The notes beneath the pieces were generated by a model that saw nothing but the letters and a program-made list of their open reading frames with translations, made no database searches and was not told where the DNA came from. The translations under genes were made by a program, and so were the position numbers. Positions 1 to 10,873 of a stretch of 64,000 bases of DNA are shown in pieces. Position 1 is the stretch's first letter, and each line of letters begins with the position of its first letter. Origin of the DNA: Siphonodentalium dalli (Eukaryota > Mollusca > Scaphopoda > Gadilida > Siphonodentaliidae); NCBI GenBank assembly GCA_032622095.1, contig CP136061.1, positions 126,552,754-126,616,753 on the forward strand, read 5' to 3'.

Positions 1-172
1 CCTCACATATATAAGAGAATGCACCGGCTTACAAGATCAAGGTAAATATTGTTAGGCCAATGTATTTTCTTATAGATGTGAGGCTCCCTATGGGAAACTC
101 GCATATATAAGAGAATGCATTGGCACAGGGTTTTCGTAAAATTTCAGGAAGCTCCAGTCATGGAAGAGTTAA
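1..172. mobile_element. N-family TTAA element, truncated by the window start
   Basis: Two inverted hairpin modules built on 'ATATATAAGAGAATGCA' are followed by the right terminal repeat, which ends in CTCCAGTCATGGAAGAG and TTAA at 169-172. The same right end occurs at 45660 and, degenerate, near 58260. Terminal repeats of the form CCCTTCCATGACTGGA next to TTAA fit non-autonomous piggyBac-like elements; that assignment is inference. No coding capacity is visible. Confidence 0.65.
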
Positions 173-214
173 TATGCCAAACTGCAAGCAAATTACCCAA
201 AATAGTCAAAACTT

Positions 215-337
215 CAGCCCTCATAATTGGCAATGACAATCACCATGGTTGAAGCCATTTGCTGAAGCAAACTGGGCCGTGGCAAAAAGTTACCATAGCA
301 GATTGCCGAAGCCAAACAATCTGAATTAAGATGGTTG
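215..337 (-). mobile_element. G-family 123-bp hAT-like MITE, older copy
   Basis: This 123-bp stretch is homologous, in reverse complement, to 63225-63347. Shared blocks are AGCCCTCATAATTGGC at the left, GAAGCCATTTGCTGAAGCAA in the middle, and GATTGCCGAAGCCAAACAAT then CTGAATTAA at the right. The right terminus is degraded (GATGGTTG for AAAGGGCTG) and I see no target duplication here, so this copy appears older than the one at 63225. Confidence 0.75.
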
Positions 338-982
338 ATGGATTTTCCCACTCAGTTATAAAAGTATACATTGGAATGGACTATTATTCATTGGGGGGGG
401 GGGGGGGGGGTTTCAGGAAAAATAAGCCGACAGAAGATAATACATGTACTAAAGAAGTCCTATTAATTGGAAGGAAATATTCATATTAATAAGTTAACCC
501 TTTACCCAACAAACCGGCCAAAACCGGCCAAATAAAGCTTCAACAGCCTAAAATATCTTCGGTCTGTCTCAATAGAACCATACAAATATGGATATCATTG
601 GAACCGGCTCCTTGACCACATTCTGATAGTTACAGTTATGCCCTGTGCCAATGCATTCTCTTATATATGCGAGTCGACCATAGGTCGCCTCGCATATATA
701 AGAGAATGCATTGGCCTAAAATAAATCTTTTTTTAAAACTTTTTACCAATTTTTCTTACATTCTTTAACAATTTTATAATTTTTAATGTGTTAATTTAGC
801 CAATGCATTCTCTTATATATGCGAGGCGACCTATGGTCGACTCGTATATATAAGAGAATGCATTGGCACAGGGCCCTTCTGTTGGGTAAAGGGTTAAACA
901 AATGACAGTCATTTGTTGAACTTATTTTCTGAACATTTCCTAAGGGAAATACTCGTCAATGATTATTTAGTATAGAAAGGGT
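338..982. mobile_element. L-family TTAA element split by a B-family insertion
   Basis: The left part (338-493) and right part (898-982) together resemble the L family, with the characteristic CAGTTATAAAAGTATACATT, CAGATAATA and TGTTGAACTTATT blocks and a right end of TATAGAAAGGGTTG. Positions 494-897 are a complete B-family element inserted at a TTAA. The left part also carries a run of 20 G at 392-411. Confidence 0.6.
494..897 (+). mobile_element. B-family TTAA (piggyBac-like) non-autonomous element
   Basis: The element is flanked by TTAA at 494-497 and 894-897. Its terminal inverted repeats are CCCTTTACCCAACA and TGTTGGGTAAAGGG. Inside are a tandem AAACCGGCC motif and two long hairpin modules (about 645-715 and 800-870) built from GCCAATGCATTCTCTTATAT and its complement. 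TTAA duplication with a CCC-starting repeat is typical of piggyBac. It has no transposase, so it would need enzyme in trans. Orientation is opposite to the copies at 14663 and 19504. Confidence 0.85.
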
Positions 983-1401
983 TGAAATACCCGATACCAT
1001 ATCCGTTAAAAAATGCATACATATATAAAGTAATCTTATACACATAGTTTGTTTTTATACTAAATCCCTCTAAATCTAGAGTATTTTATTTGTAACCGTC
1101 CCCCTAAATCTGAAGAGTTAAACTTACCTTGGGATGACGCTATAGGGAGACATGGCCACAAAGAATTAAGAAATTTGGATGCATAACATGATTTCAGTGC
1201 AGGCAAACTCTGTATGTTTGCCTATGTGGGGAAAATAGCTGATTTCTCTCCCCTGAATTATGTCATCTGCACTTGCAGGACACTATATATTTTCAATTTC
1301 AAATATTTCTTACTTCTATTTGAAATATTTCTCACTTCTATTATTAGTCTATCAGGTATAAGAAGCTTAATTATTGAAATTCGCTTTGTCATGGTCTGTT
1401 T

Positions 1402-3332
1402 TTATACGCCCTTTTGAAAAAAAGGCCGTATTATAGTATTGGTCTGTCCGTCCGGGCGGGCGGGCGTCCGTCCGTTAACCTGTTGTCCGGATGATAACTT
1501 CAGTTAGAGTGAACCAAAATTAGTAAAATTTGGTATGTGGGTTTATTAGCCGAAAAGTAAGTTCAAGTTCGAATTTGGGTTCCGCCCGCCAATTTTTTAC
1601 CGGAGTTATGCCCCTTATTTGACGTTTTTTGACTTAGAAAATCCTTGAAATTTGTTGTCCGGATGATAACTTTAGTATAATTTATCGGAATGAATCCAAA
1701 TTTGGTATATTACTTTCTCCCACCAAAACACAGGTCAAGTTCGAACTTGGGTTCTGTCCGACCATTTTTGGCAGAGTTGTGCCCCTTTTTCGACTCAAAA
1801 AATTCAGTTTTTCTTATGTTTTTTGGTTTCCGGATGATAACTCGATTTTGGAATGTTTATACGCAAAACACGTTTTTTTGTGGATTACATATATCGAAAT
1901 ACAGCTCAAGTCTGAATTTCGTTTTAATCCGATAATTTTTGCGAGAGTTAATATGGCCCCTTTTTTGACGTAATTTTGACTTAGAAAATCCCTGAAATTT
2001 GTTGTCCAGATGATAACTTTAGTTAGAGTGAACCGATTTCAATCAAATTTGGTATGTGGGTTTATTAGGAGAAAAGACAGCTCAAGTTCGAATTTGGGTT
2101 CCGTCCTCCAATTTTCACCGAAGTTGTGCCCCTTATTTGACGTAATTTGACTTAGAAAATTCCTGAATTTTTTTGTCCGGATGATAACTTTACTAGAGCT
2201 TATCGGATTCAATGATAATTTGGTATATTACTTTCTCCCACCAAAACACAGGTCAAGTTTAAATTTGAGTTCCGTCCGCCAATTTTTACCAGAGTTATGC
2301 CCCTTTTTTATACGCCCTTTTGAAAAAAAGGCCGTATTATAGTATTGGTCTGTCCGTCCGTCCGTCCGTCCGTCCGTCCGGGCGGGCGTCCGTCCGTTAA
2401 CCTGTTGTCCGGATGATAACTTTAGTTAGAGTGAACCAAATTTAATAAAATTTGGTATGTGGGTTTATTAGCCGAAAAGTAAGTTCAAGTACGAATTTGG
2501 GTTCCGCCCGCCAATTTTCACCGGAGTTATGCCCCTTATTTGACGTTTTTTGACTTTGAAATTTGTTGTCCGGATGATAACTTTAGTATAGTTTATCGGA
2601 ATGAATCCAAATTTGGTATATTACTTTCTCCCACCAAAACACAGGTCAAGTTCGAACTTGGGTTCTGTCCGACCATTTTTGGCAGAGTTATGCCCCTTTT
2701 TCGACTCAGAAAATTCAGTTTTTCTTATGTTTTTTGGTTTCCGGATGATAACTCGATTTTGGAATGTTTATACGCAAAACCCGTTTTTTTTGTGGATTAC
2801 ATATATAAAAATACAGCTCAAGTCCGAATTTCGTTTTAATCCGATAATTTTTGCGAGAGTTATGGCCCCTTTTTTGACGTAATTTGACTTAGAAAATCCC
2901 TGAAATTTGTTGTCCGGATGATAACTTTAGTTAGAGTAAACCGATTTCAATCAAATTGGTATGTGGGTTTATTAGGAGAAAAGACAGCTCAAGTTCGAAT
3001 TTGGGTTCCGTCCGCCAATTTTCACCGGAGTTATGCCCCTTATTTGACGTAATTTGACTTAGAAAATCCCTGAAATTTGTTGTCCGGATGATAACTTTAC
3101 TAGAGCTTATCGGATTCAATGATAATTTGGTATATTACTTTCTCCCACAAAAACACAGGTCAAGTTCAAATTTGAGTTCCGTCCGCCAATTTTTACCAGA
3201 GTTATGCCCCTTTTTTACCAGTTTCCGCCGACCCAAGAGAGGGCGTATATTGCACGCCCAGCGTAGCTCTTGTTACCAGTTTCCGCCGACCCAAGAGAGG
3301 GCGTATTTTGCACGCCCAGCGTAGCTCTTGTT
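1402..3332 (+). mobile_element. HINE-D array: two tandem copies of a Helentron-like element
   Basis: Two 5' heads (1402 and 2308) begin TTATACGCCCTTTTGAAAAA and form an inverted repeat with GGCCGTATTATA. Each is followed by a GTCC microsatellite and about five degenerate core repeats of about 170 bp that begin CCGGATGATAACTTTAG and end GAGTTATGCCCC. The first copy lacks a 3' end and runs straight into the second head. The second ends in a 58-bp tail present twice, each with a GGGCGT...ACGCCC hairpin and the end TAGCTCTTGTT (3274 and 3332). The class assignment (HINE, compare bivalve 'pearl' elements) is inferred from architecture. The open frames here are translations of the repeats. Confidence 0.7.
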
Positions 3333-3843
3333 GGGGTTGAAAATGAAAATATTAGTGAAAATCATGTGTTTTGTGTACGAAAACCAAGGGGAATAACTCA
3401 GTGACAAACCAAAGTAGACAGTTGTTTACATAGTCCATGCAGCACCCTCTCCATTATCACTGCGATATATCACTGCCGGAAGGATGGTACTTTGGGGACC
3501 GATACATCTATTTTAATGATATCATCAGAACTATATTTAGTCACTTATTATCTTATCTTTACCACCAAAAGTTTGCAATAATGGTAATTCTTTCGGTATT
3601 GACAAGAACAATATGAACTGAGCCAGATATAGACAATTTTAATCCTAAAAAATAAGAACTAAGATCATGTCAGAAATCCTTACCTAATGTCCTTGTGGCA
3701 GTGGTATCTCAGGGGAGCGATGGGTGATAACTCTGCCGGGAGATAACTCTGCCTGGAGTTTGAGTTGTTTATGCCAACTTTTTATGTCTAAAATAAAAAC
3801 AATTATTCATGGGGCCTATGCTAGAGGCAATTGCTCAACATAA
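3333..3843. other. Intronic sequence with nothing recognisable
   Basis: I see no coding pattern, terminal repeats or strong tandem structure in this 0.5-kb stretch, apart from a short local duplication (GATAACTCTGCC, near 3726 and 3744). Confidence 0.4.
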
Positions 3844-4063
3844 GAGTAATGCCCTAGATAATCGACTCCTGTAATCGTACAGCAGATTTATGGGTAATTT
3901 ATGGGTAATTTTTCAGGATTTAGTCGGAAATATGGCTTGTTACCATTCATCGGAAAGCTCTCAGTAAGATGAATGGCAACAAGCCATATTTCCGACTAAA
4001 TCCGGAAAAATTACTCATAATTCTGCTGTGGTTAAGGAGTCGATTATTTAGGGCATTACTGTA
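3844..4063. mobile_element. A-family foldback MITE (copy 1)
   Basis: The left arm starts AGTAATGCCCTAGATAATCG and the right arm ends GATTATTTAGGGCATTACTG TA. The two arms pair over most of the element, with the loop near 3960. The left arm carries a short duplication (TTTATGGGTAA repeated). TA at the ends fits Tc1/mariner-type insertion. Confidence 0.8.
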
Positions 4064-4126
4064 GATTTTTAATAGAGTATCCCCTCCCAAGTTGACCAAA
4101 TATACTGAAAATTGTGCACTGCTATA

Positions 4127-4384
4127 TTAACCCTTCCTAAAAAAGTTACTAATTTCCCTTAGGAAATGTTCAAGTAGTAAGTTCAACAACAGGCCATTTT
4201 GTTGAACTTATTATCTGAACATACATAAATTCCACCAATTAATATTATAGGATTCATTCTGCTCTTATAGTATATCTGTTGTCTGCTTATAGTTTATGAA
4301 CATCCCTCCAGGTGAATAATATACTATTCTACTGTATACATTTATAACTGAATGGGAGAATCTATTTAGTAAATAAAGGGTTAA
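4127..4384. mobile_element. L-family TTAA element (copy)
   Basis: TTAA at both ends encloses about 250 bp. The left repeat is degenerate (CCCTTCCTAAAAAAG), and the right end is TAAATAAAGGG. The interior carries GGAAATGTTCA, TGTTGAACTTATTATCTGAA and TAACTGAATGGGAGAAT, as in the other L copies at 20438 and 27634. Confidence 0.7.
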
Positions 4385-4439
4385 TAGGGATAATATTAAA
4401 AGGCAAATGCATCTTTAAGAAGAACTTACATGTACCCTA

Positions 4440-5905
4440 TTAGAATTTTTTTAATGAAGTTATGGCGGTGTGGGGGATATAGATTCAGCTTGTGCATCCG
4501 TCTGTCCATCTGTCTTACTGTCTATCCGTGGACTCAATTTTGTCCGAGCTTGTATTCCTACATTTTTCTGTCAATTTTTTAAAACTTGGCACAAATATTT
4601 AGTACCATGGGAATAGGGCCTGACGAATCGGCAATTTCAACATCGAATCGAATCTCGAATCGAATCAGGATAATGATTCGAAATCGAATCGAATCTCGAA
4701 TCGAATCTTTTTCAAACACTTTAGTAGATTCGCGGGTACCGATCGGTGGAAGGTACGAGCAAAAATGGGTGCAAATGTCAGATCATTTTATAACATCAGT
4801 GAGATAACTCAGATTACGAAGAAGCTTCATTGAACTTAATTTCTATGACATGATATATATAAATACAATATTTAATCACTGTTTAAAACAGTTTAATATA
4901 TGAGAATGGCACGACACCATTTCATATTTTGTGCCACTGCCAGTATGCGTGAAGTTCGCGAAAGAAAGCAGTTTGGAACTTTGGAGTTAATGGAGTCTGA
5001 TTCGAGTCATTGCAAACGGGAACTCTTCTGCGCATGTACGCTTCATCCTGTCGCGCACAGCAGGCACGCGCGATATCAAAATTGCGTATTGTGACTTAAT
5101 TGGGAATAGCGCATATGCAAACGGGATTACAGAGAACTATATATAGTATCCCAACTTGGGCCTGTCTGTCGGAAAGCTGAATGGTTAACAAATTATATTC
5201 CATTTCCCGGATAAAGATGTTGGTCGGATTTGGAGATGGCATGATGGAGCCCAAAATGTTTATTTAATATATTTATATCGTTTTAATTTTGAGTTAAAAA
5301 AAATATGATATTATTTGATTGATCTGAGTAACGCAATATAGTCTTTTCTGGTAAGAATGTCAGATACCGACATACAAATATGTCCCACAAGAAATTCACT
5401 AACTTCAGTATCGCGACATTTCTGGTTTTATGTGGTGGAGGAAACTGTGTGCGTTGCGATTATGGTACAACCTCGATGAACACGCAAACCATCACAGACC
5501 TATACCTGCATGCTTCCATGAGTAACCAGCACTGGGACTGGTGGGGCAATATATTCGAGCAGTGAGCTTTTGGGCAACTTACCCTATACACATTGGACCA
5601 TGGTGGTCACACATGGTCGCGGAAGGAGACTTGTGTTAAGTATTGGGGATAATATGAATAATTTTTATAGATAATGCAGTCTATTCCCAGTGATAAAGAA
5701 CTTGTATATAACGATTAGAAATATCCCGAATCACCCGACCGCTTTCGAATCAAATCGGAATGTAAGATTCGAAATCGAATCTCGAAGCTTCGTCGGGCCC
5801 TACATGGGAACCTGGTATGAGGTCTGTACAACTTTTTTTTAATGGAGTAAGTTTGACTATTTTTGTCCGAGCTTGTATTCTTTGTTTTTGTTTTTTTTCG
5901 AAAAA
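4440..5905 (+). mobile_element. HINE-E remnant interrupted by a hAT element
   Basis: The left part (4440-4613) carries the E-family signatures: a CAGCTTGTGCATCCGTCTG microsatellite, TTGTCCGAGCTTGTATTCCT, and TTTAGTACCATGGGAA. The right part resumes at 5803 with CATGGGAACCTG and continues to about 5905. The hAT element at 4614-5802 lies between, flanked by the duplicated CATGGGAA. No 3' tail is recognisable, so this is a fragment. Confidence 0.6.
4614..5802. mobile_element. hAT non-autonomous element with ATTCGA-rich subterminal repeats
   Basis: The 1189-bp element has inverted ends TAGGGCCTGACGAATC and GCTTCGTCGGGCCCTA. The 8-bp duplication CATGGGAA flanks it perfectly (4606-4613 and 5803-5810), which is the hAT hallmark. 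Both ends carry clustered ATCGAATCGAATC motifs, possibly transposase-binding sites. No transposase is intact. A short frame near 5380-5560 contains a CxxC (NCVRCDYGTTS) that could be a decayed BED finger, but this is weak. Confidence 0.85.
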
Positions 5906-5913
5906 GAAATATG

Positions 5914-6320
5914 TTAACTCTTTCATGATGGGATCTGTGGGGCAGCATTAAAGATCCATTGCAATTCTCGTATATAGGTAGTACCCACCCACCACCCCAT
6001 CCCGCCACCCATAGTATCTTATGCGCCGCAGGCACTCGTATATAAAGTAGAACCCACCCATCATCCCATCCCGCCACCCATAGTATCTTATGCGCCACAG
6101 GTGCTCGTATATAGGTAATTCTCTTATATATACAGTAATATGCCCTAAATAATCTGCCATTATTTCAAACAGCACAATGCACTGAGAGCTTTCCGATGAA
6201 TGGCAACAAGCCATATTTCCGACTAAATCCTGAAAAATTACCCATAATTCTGCTGTGGTTAAAGAGTCGATTATTTAGGCCATTACTGAGTCTCCCATAG
6301 GCTTGCTTGGATGGGTATCA
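5914..6320. mobile_element. N-family TTAA element fragment carrying a tandem duplication and an A insertion
   Basis: The left end is TTAACTCTTTCATGATGGG (5914), followed by the GCAGCATTAAAGATCC block of the N family. A 68-69-bp unit (CTCGTATATAGGTAGTACCC...GCGCCGCAGG) occurs twice at 5967-6103. After CTCTTATATA an A-family MITE intervenes (6131-6288), then GAGTCTCCCATAGG of the N element resumes. Confidence 0.55.
6131..6288. mobile_element. A-family foldback MITE, left arm rearranged (copy 2)
   Basis: It begins TACAGTAATATGCCCTAAAT and then switches to ATCTGCCATTATTTCAAACA, which replaces most of the left arm. The right arm (GAGAGCTTTCCGATGAATGG to CATTACTG) is intact. The copy at 26231 shows the same junction, so the two belong to one rearranged subfamily. 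Confidence 0.75.
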
Positions 6321-6385
6321 AGGCTCTGTAATACCATCTATATATAGCATTGTCATTGCATTATCCAGCATAAATTGGCAAACAT

Positions 6386-7010
6386 TATTATACCCCCCCG
6401 CAACGAAATTAGGGGGGGGTATACTGGAGTCAGCTTGTCCGTCCGTCCGTCCATCGTCTGTCGTCCGTCGTCCGTCCGTGGACACAAATTTGTCCGGAGT
6501 TTTTCTCAGTCGTTTTTTTATCAATTGATGTGAAACTTTGCACAGACATCAACCACCATGGGAACCTGTGCACCTGCGATTATGACGTCTGTTGGACTTT
6601 TTTTTCGTGGAGTTATTCCCCCTTTTTCGACTTATTTTCGCAACATGTATACTTTTGTCCGAGCTTTTATTCCTACATTTTTCGGTCAATTTTTTTAAAA
6701 CATGGCACAGATATTTAGTACCATGGGAACTTGTGCACCTACGATTATGACGCCTGTCCGACATTTTTTGGTGGAGTTATTCCCCTTTTTTTACTTAGAA
6801 ATTTTTTCGCAACATACATAATTTTGTACAAGCTTTTATTCCTACATTTTTCGGTCAATGGGTTTAAGATTAGGGTTATGGTTGTATACCTGCAATGGGA
6901 ACTGTTATTGTATTATTTTAACTAAATGTTTACTGACATGTGAAACATCTTAGTATTTTAAAAACAGGGGGGGTATCCGTAGTCCCATTGGGACAGTCAC
7001 ACCTCTAGTT
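6386..7010 (+). mobile_element. HINE-E, near full length (copy 1)
   Basis: The 5' end is an inverted repeat, TATACCCCCCCGCAACG then GGGGGGGTATACTGG. A GTCCGTCC microsatellite follows, then two core repeats with GGCACAGATATTTAGTACCA and CGATTATGACGTCTGT motifs. The 3' end has a perfect GTCCCATTGGGAC hairpin followed by AGTCACACCTCTAGTT. The copy at 10261-10873 matches throughout. Non-coding; a Helentron-like mode of movement is inferred from architecture. Confidence 0.72.
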
Positions 7011-7046
7011 GGATTAGCTGATTGCTATATAATTACAACTGAGATG

Positions 7047-7261
7047 TACAGTAATGCCCTAAGTAATCGACCCCTTAACCACAGCAGAATTATGGGTAAC
7101 TTTTCAGGATTTAGTTGGAAATATGGCTTGTTGCCATTCATCGGAAAGCTCTCACAGAGCTTGCCGATGAATGGCAACAAGCCATATTTCCGACTAAATC
7201 CTGAAAAGTTACCCATAATTCTGCTGTGGTTAAGGGGTCGATAACTTAGGGCATTACTGTA
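7047..7261. mobile_element. A-family foldback MITE, full length (copy 3)
   Basis: An almost perfect palindrome of about 215 bp with ends TACAGTAATGCCC and GGGCATTACTGTA. The arms differ at only a few positions, so transcribed as part of the tomosyn pre-mRNA it would form a hairpin with roughly 100-bp arms. This copy has ACCCCTT/AGGGGTC in place of the usual CTCCTT near the arms. Confidence 0.88.
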
Positions 7262-8041
7262 TAGGGTGGTCTACAGCACTGGTTCATTGAAGTTGTTCCA
7301 GGTTCTTCATTCTGATTGTTTATATGGTTCATGAAACTTTTAACTGGCCAATCCATTGTTGCCTGAAGGTGATGATTATTGAAATAAATCATGGTTGGCT
7401 TCTTGTCCAATCATGGTTCAGCCATTCCTTCTAGTAATTCCAGTCGATCATAAGCTTCAGTGCACATGTATACATGATGGTCTCATGTTCCCACAGAGTA
7501 AAATAGGGCATTGATCATTGATCTACTGGTATATTTATAGCTGGGACAGTTTCAGGGCTGGAAGTTCATCTTCTGATCAGTGGCGCTTGAAGGGTAAGGG
7601 GGAAACTTCCATAGCGTTACATGTACCGGTGTAACAGGATATCCCCTGATATCTTCCTCCCTCACCCTGGATATATCCCCTCCCACCCCACCTATGGGGG
7701 CAGGAGGATGATATGGTACACCAGTATTAGTCAGATGTAATGCAAAACATGTTGATAGGACTTACTCAAACTGCATATTGCAGAACTTCAAGGAACAAGC
7801 TCTTATTTAGATATCAGCTTGTGTGTAATTTGCTCTCAAGCAATATAATGTGTAGGTTGAGTTAATAACACTCTTCAAATCAGTAGAATAATTTAAATTA
7901 TTTTTGAAGAATTAAAGAGTGTTTATTTACTCAAACCATGTATTACCGATGTCCCTGGATTCTAATTGGAATGAACTTTAAACAAATCGTTAACTCTAAT
8001 ATAATTTGTGTTTCTGTTGATATGTTAATATTTTTGACATT
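7262..8041. other. Intronic sequence, no recognised element
   Basis: About 780 bp without coding pattern or a repeat I can place. A CCTCCCACCCCACC-rich patch lies near 7660-7710, and an inverted pair ACACTCTTCAAAT / TTAAAGAGTGTTT is near 7868-7925. Confidence 0.35.
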
Positions 8042-8153
8042 CAGTGAGAGCTTTCCGATGAATGGCAAGAAGCCATATTTCCGACTAAATCCTGAAAAGT
8101 TACCCATAATTCTGCTGTGGTTAAGGAGTCGATTATTTAGGGCATTTACTGTA
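8042..8153. mobile_element. A-family foldback MITE, right arm only (copy 4)
   Basis: Starts at the loop (CAGTGAGAGCTTTCCGATGA) and runs to GGCATTTACTGTA. The left arm is absent, replaced by unrelated AT-rich sequence. Confidence 0.8.
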
Positions 8154-8322
8154 CATGTGAAATAACATATAAGTCTAACATTATCAAGAAGAACGTGAAA
8201 ATTATACTTAGTGTTTATTATCATTGTCAATAATCCTCCACTAATAAGATGTCATTTGTTGAAGCCATTGTTATGTAAACATCAGCTGTTACAGTTACCT
8301 TTATTGTTTTTACTACACTTAC

Positions 8323-8812
8323 CAGGCCTGAGAATACAGTGCTCGGCATTGCAGGATGAGGTCCCCAGAGGGTGAATTTGGTGAAAGTGACACAACTATC
8401 CTACACAGGGACTATAGCATCACTACACTACATTCTCCCTCTGGGGACCTCATTATGCATGGCCTCCTCATCTGATATGGGACTACCTAGACTCAGATTT
8501 AAGTTCCCAGATCATGAATATTGTGATGTGCTCCAATTGGGCCCCTCGATTATGCAATGTGTGGTCTACCAATTGGGGATATTGGGAATCTAAACTATAA
8601 AAGAATCTTTGTGAAGAAGTTTCTTTAAGAAGTTTCTAAAGAAACTTAAAAACTTGTTAACTTGATAATAAAGATAAGATTTGTCTTAAAGCAGAATGAG
8701 GTCCCCAGAGTGTGAATTTAGTGTTGCTAGCCCTCTGTGTGGGGTAATGTCACTAAATTCACCCTCTGGGGACCTCATTCTTCAAATGTCTGACACCATA
8801 TTCTCAGGCCTG
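8323..8812. mobile_element. C-family twin-hairpin hAT-like MITE, full length (copy 1)
   Basis: Terminal inverted repeats are CAGGCCTGAGAATA and TATTCTCAGGCCTG. Just inside each end is an imperfect hairpin of about 85-100 bp, with arms around GAGGTCCCCAGAGGGTGAAT and ATTCACCCTCTGGGGACCTC. Between the hairpins is a 200-bp spacer with CTCAGATTTAAGTTCCCAGA and AGAAGTTTC motifs. Flanks ACACTTAC and ACACTTTA share six leading bases, compatible with a decayed 8-bp target duplication. No coding capacity. Confidence 0.78.
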
Positions 8813-9419
8813 ACACTTTATACTGAGAATACCACTAGCGTTTTCAAAGGTCGATTAAATCATGAAAGTATGCATCAGAAAAGGTCGAAAAATATTCTGC
8901 AAAACACAGATGTTCAACAGTTCAAACTAATATTTGAATCCCAAGTGCTATTTGTGATCATTGTTGATAAACTGTAACAGATAATGTTTATATAACAATG
9001 GTTTCAACACGTGAAATAAGAACAAAAACTCTATTTTCATGTTCTTCTCGATGGAACAGTACCATGGGTTTATTTTTTTAGATCGAACATTTAGCTCTAT
9101 TTATATACAATTGCGTCAGAATAGGTTTTATTCCTCCTGTGACCTATTTAATTTTTGCTTTCACAATTTGATATCTGGTTGCTTCATTGCTTTCTAGGTC
9201 ATGTTGTCAGATAAATTTCTTATTCGTCAAAAATATTTAATGCATTTTCTGGCTTAAATTTGGGAAGCCTCATTATGAAAACAGATTTTCATTCTTGAGC
9301 AAATGAGAGTTGCATCAACACAGAAATTCGCTATGCGAGGCATGTCACGATATTTTTTTGTCAATTGTGCAGTAGGATGCAGAATTGGCAATTATTGTCA
9401 AAATGAATTAATTTAGCCA

Positions 9420-10010
9420 TCACTGCTGGAATCTAGCTGCCTGCTGACCACAGGGACCAATCTAGAGGGAGACGTGGGAGATATTTTCTCCCTACAATTT
9501 GCAGAACTGATTTGCAAATTTGAGGCGAACGACCATTCAGTTCGCCTGGTAGTTACCTAAATTGAAAATGACGCTAACGAAAACCAGGTTGCGCATCAAA
9601 TTTTCTGTAGGTCTTGCAATCACTGATTCTTTCCTTAATTAATAATTAGTTCAATGAGTTGCACATTAGTACAGTTATGCCCTAAATAATCAACTCCTTA
9701 ACCACAGCAGAATTATGGATAATTTTTCAGGATTTAGTCGGAAATATGGCTTGTTGCCATTCATCGGAAAGCTCTGAAAATTTACCCATAATTCTGCTGT
9801 GGTTAAGGAGTCGATTATTTAGGGCATTACTGTAGTTAGTAAGACCATTTGTAGTGTTTATAACAGTTTGTATGAATCTTCTGGTAACCTATGGGTTACT
9901 TTAGCACAAACCAGGCGAACGAAAAATAGGTTATGTATAATAATTTTTCTGGGATCAGCAGTCCTGATTTGTAACTCCCTCTTTTTGTCCTTTGGAGAAG
10001 TGACTTCTCT
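9420..10010. repeat. Inverted-repeat region around an A-family MITE
   Basis: Contains a short palindrome GGCGAAC...GTTCGCC (9532-9554), and CAGGCGAACG recurs at 9910 beyond the A-family copy. This suggests an older unnamed element into which the MITE landed, but I cannot define its ends. Confidence 0.3.
9670..9834. mobile_element. A-family foldback MITE, right arm shortened (copy 5)
   Basis: The left arm TACAGTTATGCCC through GGAAAGCTC is complete. The right arm resumes only at TGAAAATTTACCCATAAT, so the inner part of the right arm has been lost. Confidence 0.82.
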
Positions 10011-10260
10011 CTGCTAATCCAGCATGCATATTTCCAAATGGTGTATTTAAAAAGTTGCTTATTATAATGATGTGCTTACTACTTACAATGGGATTATAAA
10101 TGCGTTGCATAATACTTATTGAATCATAGAATGTTGCGGAAACTGAAGGCCTTTGGAAATAAAAAAAAATGGCAAAAATTAATTTCGCTTTGCTAAATAT
10201 TTTGCAAAAGTAAATTCCGAGCCAGTGCAGACCCTGGATGTATCTTTCTCATAAATTAAT

Positions 10261-10873
10261 TATTATACCCCCCGCAACGAAGTTAGGGGGGGGTATACTG
10301 GAATCAGCTTGTCCGTCCGTCCGTCGTCCGTCCGTAGGTGGACACAAATTTGTCCGGAGTTTTTCTCAGTCGTTTTTTTTATCAATTTTCTTGAAACTTG
10401 GCACAGACATCAATCACCATGGGAACCTGTGCACCTGCGATTATGACGTCTGTCGGACCTTTTTTGGTGGAGTTATCCCCCTTTTTCGACTTAGAAATGT
10501 TTTTGGCAACATGCATAATTTTGTCCGAGCCTTTATTCCTACATTTTTCGGCCAATGTTTTTTAATCTTGGCACTGATATTTAGTACCATGGGAACCTGT
10601 GCACCTGCGATTATGACGTCTGTCCGACATTTTTGTGTGGAGTTATTCCCCTTTTTTTACTTAGAAATTTTTTCGCAACATGCATGATTTTTCCAAGCTT
10701 TTATTCCAACATTTTTCAGTCAATAGGTTTAAGATTAGGGTTATGGTGGTACACCTGCAATGGGAACTGTTATTTTATTATTTTAACTAAATGTTTACTG
10801 ACATGTGAAACATCTTGGTATTTTAAAATCAGGGGGTATCCGTAGTCCCATTGGGACAGTCACACCTCTAGTT
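10261..10873 (+). mobile_element. HINE-E, near full length (copy 2)
   Basis: The same layout as 6386-7010: a 5' inverted repeat TATACCCCCCGCAACG / GGGGGGGTATACTGG, a GTCCGTCC run, and two core units each containing ACCATGGGAACCTGTGCACC. The 3' end has the GTCCCATTGGGAC hairpin and CACACCTCTAGTT. The two copies are alike over about 610 bp, which marks both termini. Confidence 0.75.

Noticed and set aside
392-411. Run of 20 G, and poly-C runs near 47786 and 49767
   Set aside because: Simple homopolymers, prone to sequencing error; no function inferred.
7025-7244. Open frames reading GNFSGFSRKYGLLPFIGKLS and NGNKPYFRLNPEKLPIILLW on both strands
   Set aside because: These are the two arms of the A-family foldback MITE, recurring at all 18 copies; they are not protein genes.
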